This document shows, piece by piece, positions 6,705 to 14,238 of a DNA stretch of 19,272 bases. Where the stretch lies: the NCBI GenBank assembly GCA_030629105.1, contig DAOVPS010000036.1:1-19272 (forward strand), read 5' to 3'. Within the stretch, counting starts at the first letter, position 1, and each line of letters starts with the position of its first letter. The translations under genes were made by a program, and so were the position numbers. The stretch is from JABLTI01 sp030629105. Lineage in GTDB: Archaea; Asgardarchaeota; Heimdallarchaeia; JABLTI01. Below the pieces are notes generated by a model. It did not search any database, was not told where the DNA came from, and worked only from the letters and a program-made list of their open reading frames with translations.

Positions 6705-7616
6705 TTAAAGCTTTTTCAATTCTTCAATAACTGCTTCTGCTACTTGTATTCCAGCTCGTTCTTGACCTTCTGCGGTTTGAGCACCAATGTGAGGACTTCC
6801 AATTACTTGATCTAATTCAAGCAATTTCTTGGAAGATTCCAATTCTACCGGTTCTTTCTCCCAGACGTCAAGCGCTGATCCACCGACTTTGCCACTTTTG
6901 ATTGCATCATAGAGTGCTTTCTCGTCAATGGTTCCACCACGTGCACAGTTGATTATGAAAACTCCATCCTTCATTTTTGCAATTGCTTCTTCATTGATGA
7001 TGTGTTTTGTTTCTGGTAATAGTGGTAGATGTAATGAAATGAAATCAGCTTGCGAAAATACCTCTGGCATTTCACATTGATCAACACAAGCTTCGCTGAT
7101 GTGAACTACATCACAACCAATGATATTCATACCAAGGGCATCACATTTACGAGCTAAGGCAGAACCAATACGACCGCAGCCAACAATACCTAATGTTTTG
7201 CCAAGTAATTCTGATCCTTTTAGTTGCTTTTTAGCCCATTCGCCCTTTCGCAATGAAGTTGTCCCTTGAACAACCTTACGAGCTAAGGCAAACATAAAAG
7301 CAAGTGCTAATTCTGCAACGGTATCAGTAGTTGCATTTGGTGTATTTCGAACAGTAATTCCTCGTTCTTCACATTTCTTAAGGTCTACGTTGTCTAATCC
7401 AATACCAGCTCTACCTACAACCTTCAAGTTCTTTGCTGCCTTCAACAAATCACCTTTGACTTTAGTGGCTGATCGAATCACTATAGCATCATAGTCACCA
7501 ACAATACCTGGTAGATCTTCTTTGGGAATATCCCACGCTTCATTGACTTCATAGCCTTCTGCTTTAAGTAGATCAACACCTTTACTACTTATTTTGTCTG
7601 AAACGATTACTTTCAC
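6705..7616 (-). CDS. serA: D-3-phosphoglycerate dehydrogenase (short type)
   Basis: Oxidises 3-phosphoglycerate to 3-phosphohydroxypyruvate with NAD, the first step of phosphorylated serine synthesis. At 303 residues it has the substrate and cofactor domains but no ACT or ASB regulatory domain, the short form. The NAD motif GCGRIG is at 146-151, after the RAGIGLDNVDL and NTPNATTDTVAELAL segments. The catalytic triad of D-2-hydroxyacid dehydrogenases is Arg226 (NCARGG), Glu255 (EKEP) and His276 (SPHIGAQTAEGQ). The H-I-G-A-x-T-x-E-A/G-Q end motif favours SerA over glyoxylate reductase. The start is GTG, 3 bases after the aminotransferase stop, with GGGAGCTG upstream acting as Shine-Dalgarno. 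The tight spacing shows cotranscription with that aminotransferase. Confidence 0.92.
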   Translation of the reverse strand: MKVIVSDKISSKGVDLLKAEGYEVNEAWDIPKEDLPGIVGDYDAIVIRSATKVKGDLLKAAKNLKVVGRAGIGLDNVDLKKCEERGITVRNTPNATTDTVAELALAFMFALARKVVQGTTSLRKGEWAKKQLKGSELLGKTLGIVGCGRIGSALARKCDALGMNIIGCDVVHISEACVDQCEMPEVFSQADFISLHLPLLPETKHIINEEAIAKMKDGVFIINCARGGTIDEKALYDAIKSGKVGGSALDVWEKEPVELESSKKLLELDQVIGSPHIGAQTAEGQERAGIQVAEAVIEELKKL

Positions 7617-7619
7617 GTT

Positions 7620-8690
7620 TTACAGCTCCCAAATTTCTTCTATGTGACCACAGACATCTTTGATATCGTCTGTTGTCCAATCGCCCATATGACCAATCCT
7701 GAAGGTCTTCTCTTTCAAATTGCCATATCCATTAGAAATCATATAGTCACGTTTTGCTAGTTCTTTATTCAAATCAGCGACACTTTTTCCTTGGGTATTC
7801 TTGATTGTTGAAACAGTGATTGATTCATAACCTGGTTCTGGAAACATCTCGAAATGCTTTTTCGCCCAGCCTTGGGTCCACTTTGCCATATCTTCATGTC
7901 TCTTATGTCTCCCTTCAGAAGTTTCTTCAAGCATCCTATCTAATTGATAGGAAAGAGCATAAAGTAAAGATACATTAGGGGTGCTTGGTGTTTGTTGTTT
8001 CTTCATATAATAATCGTAAAGTCCTTTAAGATCTGTATAACGCCCTCTATTTGGAACTTCTTCGCATCTCTTAATAGCGGCATCAGAAACAAACCCTATT
8101 GCGAGACCAGGTGGAAGTGCATATGCTTTTTGTGTAGAAGCATAAATCAAATCACACTGAATTTCTTCTGGAATCACTTTGTCACCACCCATCGCTGAAA
8201 CAGAATCAATAACATACATAATGTCCGGGTGTTCTTTCTTTACAGCTTTACCAATTTCATAAATGGGATTTCTAACTCCAGTACTAGTTTCATTGTGGCA
8301 GAGAGTAAGAGTATCAAATTTACCTGAATCTAATTTTTCAAGAATTATATCAGGTTTGACAGCTTTACCCCATTCAATTTCGATTTTCTCGATTTCCTTG
8401 CCACAGGCTTTAATGGTATCCGCACATCTTTTCGAAAAAGCTCCATTTACACAACATAATGCTTTTTCTTTAACAAGTGATCGTGCTGTAATATCCATAA
8501 ATAATGTGCCTGATGCAGTTGGAACAGTAACCCACTGTTTGGTCTTATGAAATTTCTGTAATTTATCGAAAATTCCGGTATAAAGTTCAGTAAATTCCTT
8601 TGGTCGATGACCAATAAGTGGTTTCGCTTGTTGTTTTAGGACGTCAGATTTAACTTCTGTCGGTCCTGGAATTAATAGTCTTTTATGCAA
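7620..8690 (-). CDS. Class V aminotransferase (serine/alanine-glyoxylate or phosphoserine type)
   Basis: A PLP-dependent fold-type I aminotransferase of the alanine/serine-glyoxylate group (COG0075), 356 residues. It opens KRLLIPGPTEV as usual. It has the TASGT phosphate-binding loop, HNETSTG (132-138), the Asp that holds the pyridine nitrogen in VIDSVSAMGGD (Asp162), and the Schiff-base Lys188 in STQKAYALPPG. In methanogens a member of this group, MJ0959, is known to act as phosphoserine transaminase with SerA. The immediate coupling to serA here suggests the same role; serine-glyoxylate exchange is the alternative. An upstream GTG (8714) is in frame, but GGAGGAT (8704-8698) overlaps that extension, so TTG at 8690 is the start. 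Confidence 0.88.
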   Translation of the reverse strand: MHKRLLIPGPTEVKSDVLKQQAKPLIGHRPKEFTELYTGIFDKLQKFHKTKQWVTVPTASGTLFMDITARSLVKEKALCCVNGAFSKRCADTIKACGKEIEKIEIEWGKAVKPDIILEKLDSGKFDTLTLCHNETSTGVRNPIYEIGKAVKKEHPDIMYVIDSVSAMGGDKVIPEEIQCDLIYASTQKAYALPPGLAIGFVSDAAIKRCEEVPNRGRYTDLKGLYDYYMKKQQTPSTPNVSLLYALSYQLDRMLEETSEGRHKRHEDMAKWTQGWAKKHFEMFPEPGYESITVSTIKNTQGKSVADLNKELAKRDYMISNGYGNLKEKTFRIGHMGDWTTDDIKDVCGHIEEIWEL

Positions 8691-8697
8691 TTTATTT

Positions 8698-8704
8698 ATC
8701 CTCC
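8698..8704 (-). promoter_or_regulatory. Shine-Dalgarno fixing the TTG start of the aminotransferase
   Basis: GGAGGAT on the minus strand stands 9 bases (measured from GGAGG) before TTG at 8690, which begins the conserved HKRLLIPGPTEV opening. A longer frame from GTG 8714 would read through this site. Confidence 0.7.
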
Positions 8705-8712
8705 AAATCAAC

Positions 8713-8724
8713 ACCTAGATAGGT
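8713..8724. promoter_or_regulatory. Operator-like palindrome upstream of the aminotransferase-serA unit
   Basis: ACCTA-GA-TAGGT is a 12-bp inverted repeat, perfect apart from the centre, between the candidate TATA box and the Shine-Dalgarno. A regulator site is possible but unproven. Confidence 0.25.
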
Positions 8725-8755
8725 AATTTGGTCAAAGAAATAAAGACAAGACCTC

Positions 8756-8763
8756 ATTATATG
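8756..8763 (-). promoter_or_regulatory. Candidate TATA box for the aminotransferase-serA transcript
   Basis: The minus strand reads CATATAAT about 66 bases upstream of the TTG at 8690, giving room for a short leader with the palindrome at 8713-8724. Confidence 0.4.
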
Positions 8764-8802
8764 AACTTTGCCCAAATCATGAAAATTAAGCCACTCTAGG
8801 AT

Positions 8803-10749
8803 TTATACTTTATCTTGAGGTAATGATGTTTGATTTTTTATTTTCTTCTTTCTTTTAATTGCATATAGAACGGTCAACAAGATTACAGGTAAAATAATTA
8901 GTATATAGAAATATTTGGCTCTTTTCAGTCTTTCATATAAAGGATAAGGATCTATCGAACCGCTTGTGCCATCAATAAGATAAGGTTCCTTTTGAATCCA
9001 ATTAGACCAATAGTTCCCTTCTTTTGTCTTAACGTCATACCAAGTATTATTCTCGCCATTGTCTAATGCTTGTGAAGTGCCACCAAGATTATTGTTATTG
9101 AAAGTATTGTGATGAATAATATTGTTGTCAGAACCATCTTCAATAGCTATCCCATACTCCTCATTTTCTTGTAAAAGGTTATATGTAAGAAGGCAGAAAT
9201 CGGAATTGACTAATCTAATTCCCCACATGTTGTTTTTGCATATATTTTTCGTTAAAGCATTATTAGAAGAAGACACTAGAGAAATGCAATATCTGTTATT
9301 TCTACAAGTATTATTAGTTAATGTTAAACCAGAGGAAATCTCCAATTGGATACCAATAGAATTGTTATTACAAATGTTATTTGTTAACTTTGTATTTTTA
9401 CACCATTTAAGTGATAAACCAGTAGTTATGTTAGATAATTCTTGGTTAAAGATGTCTATATCAGAACAATTAATGAAAATCAATTGACCATAAATAGAAT
9501 CTGAAAAAGTAACATCATTTAGATTAATGAAAAACCCTAATTTTCTCCCGTTCACCCAATTGTTTTCTACTGTATAGGTTAAGTAATCTTCAACGCTATC
9601 TTCCCCTAAAAATACTCCATCATTATAGAAAGTGTTGTTCGTTAATATCGTTCCAGAGGAAGAAGACAGATAGATGCCATAATGCTTGTTGTTTTTAAAA
9701 ATATTATTAGAGACAGTTACGTTCTCACACCATTTAAGTGATAGACCAATGGATAAGTTAGATAATTCTTGATTGCAGACAAATAATTCAGTACAATTAA
9801 TGAAAATTAATTGACTATAGATTGGGTTTGGAAAAGTGACATTATTGATATTTAAATAAAAGCCCAGTAATTTATCATTCAACCAATTATTCTCTATTGT
9901 ATAGCTCGAGTACTCTTCAACACTTTCTTCAACTAGATATAGTTCATTATTATAGAAGGAATTATTCGCTAAAGTAGCACCAGGAGAAGAATCAAAATAG
10001 ATGCCAAAATCATTGTTGTTATTAAAAGTATTATTCGTTAAAGTCGCACTAGAAGATTCCCTTAGATTGATACCATAAGCATCGTTGTTACTAAGAGTAT
10101 TATTCTTTAATGTCGCCTTAAAAGTTCTCCACAGATGAATGCCATATTGCCTGTTGTCACTACAATTATTATTTATGATTGTCGCATTGAAGGCATATTC
10201 CATTTTGATACCCTGATAATCATTGTTTATACAAGTATTATTTGCTAATGTTACGCCAGAGGAAGTATGCACATGGATACCGTCTCTGCTATTAATACAA
10301 GTGTTATTTATTATAGTAGCAAAAGAAGCTTGATACAATTTGATGCCAAATCCATATTGGTTGTTAAAACAAATGTTGTTAATAATTGAGGTAGTCCCTA
10401 AAGCAGTATTTTCGATATCAATACCCCTTCTATATGCATCTATATAGCAGTTACGAATAACGAAATATTTAGTTGTATCTTCAATATATATGCCAATCTC
10501 ACTGTTTGTTGTTATATTATAATTTTCAATTAAATATGGGTCTTCAGCTGTACCTAAACCAGGAAATCCATAATCGATGAAATCATCATCATTACTGATT
10601 GTTATAGGATTATGACTTGTATAATTGAATGATAGCTGTTTATCGTTTTGTTTTTTTGTAGTGGAAAATACCTCAACTTGTATTATGACTAATCCTGACA
10701 CAGCAATTATTATACACATAAAAATTGTCGTGATCAAGTTTTTCTTCAT
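8803..10749 (-). CDS. NosD-like right-handed beta-helix surface protein with C-terminal membrane anchor
   Basis: A 648-residue exported protein of unknown ligand. An N-terminal hydrophobic segment (about 5-25) after MKKN acts as signal or anchor. Residues about 80-560 are a parallel beta-helix of PbH1/NosD-type turns of roughly 22-24 residues, each ending like LTNNTxxNNxxYGIxL. The NosD-like end motif YWSNW...PYLIDG...IDPYPL (about 580-603) follows. A single TM helix (612-631) then precedes a Lys/Arg-rich cytoplasmic tail. NxS/T sequons are very frequent, suiting heavy N-glycosylation. Two adjacent 109-residue blocks (259-367 and 368-476) are near copies, including a non-helical NNWxNxxxLGFxxNxNxVTF insert and IGLSLKWC or TGLSLKWC. 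A role in cell-surface carbohydrate binding or adhesion is plausible, as for similar beta-helix proteins. Confidence 0.85.
   Translation of the reverse strand: MKKNLITTIFMCIIIAVSGLVIIQVEVFSTTKKQNDKQLSFNYTSHNPITISNDDDFIDYGFPGLGTAEDPYLIENYNITTNSEIGIYIEDTTKYFVIRNCYIDAYRRGIDIENTALGTTSIINNICFNNQYGFGIKLYQASFATIINNTCINSRDGIHVHTSSGVTLANNTCINNDYQGIKMEYAFNATIINNNCSDNRQYGIHLWRTFKATLKNNTLSNNDAYGINLRESSSATLTNNTFNNNNDFGIYFDSSPGATLANNSFYNNELYLVEESVEEYSSYTIENNWLNDKLLGFYLNINNVTFPNPIYSQLIFINCTELFVCNQELSNLSIGLSLKWCENVTVSNNIFKNNKHYGIYLSSSSGTILTNNTFYNDGVFLGEDSVEDYLTYTVENNWVNGRKLGFFINLNDVTFSDSIYGQLIFINCSDIDIFNQELSNITTGLSLKWCKNTKLTNNICNNNSIGIQLEISSGLTLTNNTCRNNRYCISLVSSSNNALTKNICKNNMWGIRLVNSDFCLLTYNLLQENEEYGIAIEDGSDNNIIHHNTFNNNNLGGTSQALDNGENNTWYDVKTKEGNYWSNWIQKEPYLIDGTSGSIDPYPLYERLKRAKYFYILIILPVILLTVLYAIKRKKKIKNQTSLPQDKV
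9322..9975 (-). repeat. Tandem duplication of a 327-bp coding module inside the beta-helix gene
   Basis: The two units are 9649-9975 and 9322-9648. Aligned residues keep an exact 109-residue offset: Ser276 with Ser385, and SLKW 337-340 with 446-449. Shared words include IENN/VENNW, LIFINC, NQELSN and GLSLKWC. Both copies are diverged, so the event is not recent. Confidence 0.75.
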
Positions 10750-10953
10750 TCATTTTCACAAAGAAATACAAATATGTACAAAATAAAATAATTATGTAAA
10801 GAATTGAAAAATTATTACCGGATTCTACTCTAAATTAAAGAGAATGTAACAATTTTCTTCCTTCTTTATTCCTCTTTTGTGTTAAATTTTAGTAGAAGAA
10901 TTTTTATTATGTAAAATCCTTAAATGATATAATTAAAAAGTAATTGAATTATT

Positions 10954-10959
10954 GGTGGG
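10954..10959 (+). promoter_or_regulatory. Shine-Dalgarno fixing the start of the first RAM protein
   Basis: GGTGGG stands 7 bases before GTG at 10967. In-frame TTG (10952) and GTG (10955) overlap this site and are not starts. Confidence 0.65.
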
Positions 10960-10966
10960 TAAAAAA

Positions 10967-11215
10967 GTGGCTAGCGCATATGTATTAATTAACACAGAAA
11001 TTGGCGGGGAAGAAGATGTTATTGCTCAACTAAAGGATATGCCAGAGGTGGAGGAAGTCTCTGTCGTATACGGTGTATATGATATTGTTGCTAAAATCAC
11101 TTCAGAAACAATGGAACTTCTTAAAGAAAATATTACAACAAAAGTTAGACATCTCAATAAAGTAAGATCTACAATGACTATGATAGCAGCAGAATCCCGC
11201 GTTCTCAAAAAATAA
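10967..11215 (+). CDS. Stand-alone RAM-domain protein (Lrp/AsnC effector domain without HTH), copy 1
   Basis: An 82-residue protein consisting only of the RAM (AsnC_trans_reg) alpha-beta sandwich that in Lrp/AsnC regulators binds amino acids and oligomerises. No helix-turn-helix is encoded upstream, so it is not a complete regulator. The pattern AYVLINTEIG...VIAQL...VEEVSVVYGVYDIVAKI...VRHLNKVRSTMTMIA is typical of the stand-alone archaeal group. It starts at GTG 10967, as judged from the Shine-Dalgarno and the matching start of its paralogue (MASAYVLIN against MAKAYVLIN). The C-terminus runs five residues longer than the paralogue, ending in a basic RVLKK tail. It may bind amino acids, or assemble with full-length Lrp proteins or with its paralogue. 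Confidence 0.88.
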   Translation: MASAYVLINTEIGGEEDVIAQLKDMPEVEEVSVVYGVYDIVAKITSETMELLKENITTKVRHLNKVRSTMTMIAAESRVLKK

Positions 11216-11350
11216 TCGAAGAAACTCTTCCTTTCTTTTTATTTTCTATTTGCAAACGAATTTACATAGTTCATTCTCTCAAATGTGATAAAGTCAATTA
11301 GATTTACGAAGAAAAATAATACAGTTGAGATAAAGCATCTCAAGTAATAG

Positions 11351-11380
11351 AAAAGGAATGATGAATTCCTTTTGTTTTTT
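11351..11380 (+). terminator. Hairpin plus T6 between the two RAM genes
   Basis: Perfect 9-bp arms AAAAGGAAT (11351-11359) and ATTCCTTTT (11365-11373) enclose GATGA, followed by G and six T (11375-11380). It lies 135 bases past the stop of copy 1 and 19 bases short of the stop of copy 2. A weaker GAAGA/TCTTC hairpin with T-rich sequence sits directly after copy 1 (11218-11230). Confidence 0.65.
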
Positions 11381-11399
11381 ATGAGTACTTGAATTAAAC

Positions 11400-11633
11400 C
11401 TATTCTTGACTTGCGATCATTGTCATGGTTGATCGCACTTTATTCAAGTGTCGAACTTTAGAGGTGATTAATTCCTTTAAAACTTCCATGGTATCTGCTT
11501 CAAGCTTTACGATTACATCGTAAACTCCGTAAACAATGCTTACCTCAACTACTTCTTTCATTGCATTTAGCTGATCAACTACCTCTTGTTCTCCACCGAT
11601 TTCTGAGTTTATTAGTACATATGCTTTAGCCAT
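11400..11633 (-). CDS. Stand-alone RAM-domain protein, copy 2
   Basis: A 77-residue paralogue of the gene on the opposite strand at 10967-11215. The two share most residues, including YVLIN-EIGGE, VSIVYGVYD and an identical KVRHLNKVRSTMTMIA block. Like its partner it lacks a DNA-binding domain. It starts at ATG 11633 with AGGAG about 12 bases upstream. The two genes point toward each other, so they are an inverted duplicate rather than a tandem one, each with its own promoter. Differences cluster in the loop and first helices (EQEVVDQLNAMKEV against EEDVIAQLKDMPEV), where effector specificity could differ. Whether they form homo- or hetero-oligomers cannot be told. Confidence 0.9.
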   Translation of the reverse strand: MAKAYVLINSEIGGEQEVVDQLNAMKEVVEVSIVYGVYDVIVKLEADTMEVLKELITSKVRHLNKVRSTMTMIASQE

Positions 11634-11790
11634 GTTTTTCTATACTCCTAATCTTTAACATATCTATTTTAGATTGCTTACCTTAAGTTCTAAAGATTTA
11701 TTAGCTTTTTCTTCGAACTAAATGTTGGAGCTTTTAGCAATCATTTGAACAACATATCACTTGAAATTTAAAAATTGCCCTTTATTTATT

Positions 11791-12771
11791 TTAAAAGATG
11801 ATTGAATTAATGCAATTTGGTGGTATTTCCCCTTCCAACCCTATAAGAAGATTCTCTACAGCTATCATTCCCATTTTAGTTCTCGTTTCTATAGATGCAC
11901 TGGCAATATGAGCCGCAAGTACAACATTATCGAGTTCTTTAAGTCCTGGAGTTAGGTCTGGTTCATGTTCGTAAACATCTAAAGCAGCGCCGGCAATTTG
12001 CTTTTCTTCTAGAGCTTTCACAAGTGCTTTTTCATCAATGATTAACCCTCTAGATGTATTGATAAGAAAAGCTGTAGATTTCATCATAGCAATTTCTGAT
12101 TGGCCGATCAGGTATTTTGTTGTATCTGTTAGAGGTATGTGTAAAGAAATGAAATCAGAGGTTCTCAATAATTCTTTTAGTGAACAATATTCCATTCCTA
12201 ATTCCTTCTCTAATTCTGGAAAACGTTTAGTATCATAATATCTAACTTTCATTTGAAAGCCTTTAGCTGCTCTTTGAGCTACTGCAGAACCGATTCTCCC
12301 ACAACCAATTATTCCTATTGTTTTTTTAAAAACATCTGTCCCTAATTGCAATAAAGGTCCCCATCCTTTGAATTTTCCATCTCGAGTGAATTTATCACTG
12401 ACAACAATTTTTCGAGCAATTGCCAATAACAAAGCCATAGTAAAGTCGGCAGTTGTTTCAGTTAGAACACCCGGTGTGTTTGTTACTGGAATATTCCTTG
12501 CATTAGCAGCTGGAACATCAACATTATTGTATCCAACAGCATAATTTGCTATTATTTTTAGCTTGGGTCCGGCATGATCCATTATCTCTGAATCAATGGT
12601 ATCAGTTAATAGACAAATTAATCCGTCTTTTCCTTTCACTCCTTCTATTATCTCTTCTTTAGTTAGTACTCTATCTTCTTCATTTAATTCCAATTCCACA
12701 TTATTCTCAAGTAATTTATCAATTGCTGGTTGAGGTATTCTTCGAGTAAGAAAAACTTTGAATTTTGACAT
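11791..12771 (-). CDS. gyaR: D-2-hydroxyacid dehydrogenase, glyoxylate/hydroxypyruvate reductase type
   Basis: An NAD(P)-dependent reductase of 326 residues related to archaeal glyoxylate reductase, converting glyoxylate to glycolate or hydroxypyruvate to D-glycerate. It opens FKVFLTRRIPQPAIDKL, the family's usual start, then ANYAVGYNNVDV, TPGVLTETTADFTMALLLA, the cofactor motif GCGRIG (156-161), and the catalytic Arg241 (NTSRG), Glu270 (YEHEP) and His288 (AAHIAS). A longer frame begins at ATG 12804. TGGAG lies 9 bases before ATG 12771, and the longer N-terminus (MEIEMIMENIS) is not family-like, so I take 12771. It is monocistronic. It is a distant paralogue of SerA 4 kb away, and the nearby class V aminotransferase could supply its glyoxylate or hydroxypyruvate. 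Confidence 0.88.
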   Translation of the reverse strand: MSKFKVFLTRRIPQPAIDKLLENNVELELNEEDRVLTKEEIIEGVKGKDGLICLLTDTIDSEIMDHAGPKLKIIANYAVGYNNVDVPAANARNIPVTNTPGVLTETTADFTMALLLAIARKIVVSDKFTRDGKFKGWGPLLQLGTDVFKKTIGIIGCGRIGSAVAQRAAKGFQMKVRYYDTKRFPELEKELGMEYCSLKELLRTSDFISLHIPLTDTTKYLIGQSEIAMMKSTAFLINTSRGLIIDEKALVKALEEKQIAGAALDVYEHEPDLTPGLKELDNVVLAAHIASASIETRTKMGMIAVENLLIGLEGEIPPNCINSIIF

Positions 12772-12931
12772 GCTTATGTTCTCCATTATCATTTCTATTT
12801 CCATAAGAAGATATAATGTTTTTTTCTATTTACTAAGTATTAGTTAATAATTTCTCATAAACATAAACCTTTAATTAATAGTCTTAATTCATAGATAAGA
12901 AAAACCTATTCAATACTGTTTAGAATTCTCC

Positions 12932-12936
12932 GGAGG
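12932..12936 (+). promoter_or_regulatory. Shine-Dalgarno pointing to an AUU start for the glycosyltransferase
   Basis: A perfect GGAGG lies 8 bases before ATT at 12945. No ATG, GTG or TTG occurs at a usable distance in this frame. The next TTG (13005) would delete the conserved N-terminal strand. Confidence 0.65.
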
Positions 12937-12944
12937 AAATTTAA

Positions 12945-14171
12945 ATTATAGCATTCTATGTTGAGCGTTTCTCAAAAGATGACATTGGTGGAGTTAAATC
13001 CTATTTGAGAAGAATGAGTAAGGCTCTGAAAAATTTGAGTTTTGAACCAATTATCCTTACACTAAAAACTGAGAGTAATCAACAGAGGGAAGAAGTAATA
13101 GATGGCATTAAAATTCTTAGGTTTAATAGTGGAGATTTTGTTGATCGAATTCAGAAATTCAATAATGCTTCAGAAGACGAAAAACAAATTCTATCAGATA
13201 CGTTGTTTAAACCAAGTGATATTGAAAATACTGCTATGAAATTAGCAAAAGAGTTCCATTTGTTTATTAAAGAAAATAAACCAAGAGCAATTCATGTTCA
13301 CAATTCTTATTTCATTACTCCATATGCTCTTTATTTCTTGAAGCAAAACCATGATACATTCCCAACTACCTCATTTTATTTTTGGAGTCATAGCCCTACT
13401 TCGAAATTAATTTTGCCTTCAGGTGAAGAAAGTAATCTTTATGACGTCTTAACCTCCTTTCAAAATTTATTCAAAGGAGTTTTTGCTATTAGCAAATCAG
13501 TTCAGACTGATATGACTAAAGTGGGCATTAAATCAAAAGTTAATTACATAGGCATTGACATTAACCTCTTTAAGAAGCGTTCGACACCAAGTACAAATGT
13601 TAGAGAGAAATTCGATATTCCAGATAATGCCTTTTTACTATTATATGCCGGGAGAATCATTGAAGAAAAGGGTTTAGCAATTTTGCCAGAAATATACAAT
13701 GAGATGATTACTCGAGATAAATCATTTCGAACAATGCATGTGTTAATTGTTGGCGAAGGACGATACAAGAAAAACCTTGAAGAGCTTGTTACAAAGAATA
13801 AACTAGAGGAACGTTTTCATTTTACATCAGTTAGTTCTGATGAAGATCTTGTGGATATTTATTCGAGTGCTGACTGCTTTATTCTGCCTTCAAAAAGAGA
13901 AGCCTTGGGTTTATCTCTTATAGAAGCTATGAGTTGTTCGCTTCCCTGCATTGCTTCCGATTTACCTGGAATAAAGGAATTAATTACTCACACAAAAAAT
14001 GGTTTAATTGTCCCACCAGAGAACAAGGCAGAACTAATTCGTTGGATTTCAGGTTTGTATTCAAATAAAAACTTGCGAGAAGCACTTGGTTCTGAAGCGA
14101 GAAAAACAATTGAAGAGTATTTTAATTTCAGAACATATTTAGACTATTTTTTGAAGAGACTTTTGAGATAA
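12945..14171 (+). CDS. Family GT4 glycosyltransferase with an apparent AUU start codon
   Basis: A GT-B fold glycosyltransferase of 408 residues that transfers a sugar from an NDP-sugar, probably to a glycolipid or surface glycan. From ATT 12945 the N-terminus reads IAFYVERF...DDIGGVKSYLRRMSKAL, the first strand and GG loop expected of GT4 enzymes. From TTG 13005 this would be lost. The C-terminal nucleotide-sugar domain (about 225-395) begins LLYAGRIIEEKG and has VGEGRYK and the EX7E motif at Glu319 and Glu327 (EALGLSLIE). An in-frame TAA stands immediately before the ATT, so no longer product is possible. There is no clear acceptor clue. The GNAT gene follows after 67 bases on the same strand. 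A sequencing error or frameshift at the 5' end is the alternative to a real AUU start. Confidence 0.85.
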   Translation: MIAFYVERFSKDDIGGVKSYLRRMSKALKNLSFEPIILTLKTESNQQREEVIDGIKILRFNSGDFVDRIQKFNNASEDEKQILSDTLFKPSDIENTAMKLAKEFHLFIKENKPRAIHVHNSYFITPYALYFLKQNHDTFPTTSFYFWSHSPTSKLILPSGEESNLYDVLTSFQNLFKGVFAISKSVQTDMTKVGIKSKVNYIGIDINLFKKRSTPSTNVREKFDIPDNAFLLLYAGRIIEEKGLAILPEIYNEMITRDKSFRTMHVLIVGEGRYKKNLEELVTKNKLEERFHFTSVSSDEDLVDIYSSADCFILPSKREALGLSLIEAMSCSLPCIASDLPGIKELITHTKNGLIVPPENKAELIRWISGLYSNKNLREALGSEARKTIEEYFNFRTYLDYFLKRLLR

Positions 14172-14238
14172 TTTATCAATCAAATCTTATCTTAGATTTC
14201 AAAGAATCAAAAGAGAGCTTATTGAAGAGTTGAATCGT

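Noticed and set aside
8263..8550. Plus-strand frame of 95 codons inside the aminotransferase
   Set aside because: The aminotransferase on the minus strand has intact PLP motifs throughout; this frame is its shadow.
9122..9487. Open frame of 121 codons on the plus strand inside the beta-helix gene
   Set aside because: It is antisense to a well-supported repeat-rich gene, has no domain signal, and its length follows from the Asn-rich codons on the other strand.
9322..9975. Beta-helix repeats as a possible sign of a phage tail spike or recent transfer
   Set aside because: Signal-like N-terminus, C-terminal TM helix and the NosD-type end motif indicate a native archaeal surface protein; base composition matches its neighbours.
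14182..14199. AAATCT/AGATTT hairpin after the glycosyltransferase
   Set aside because: Only 6 A/T-rich base pairs and no T-tract; the GNAT gene follows closely and is probably cotranscribed.
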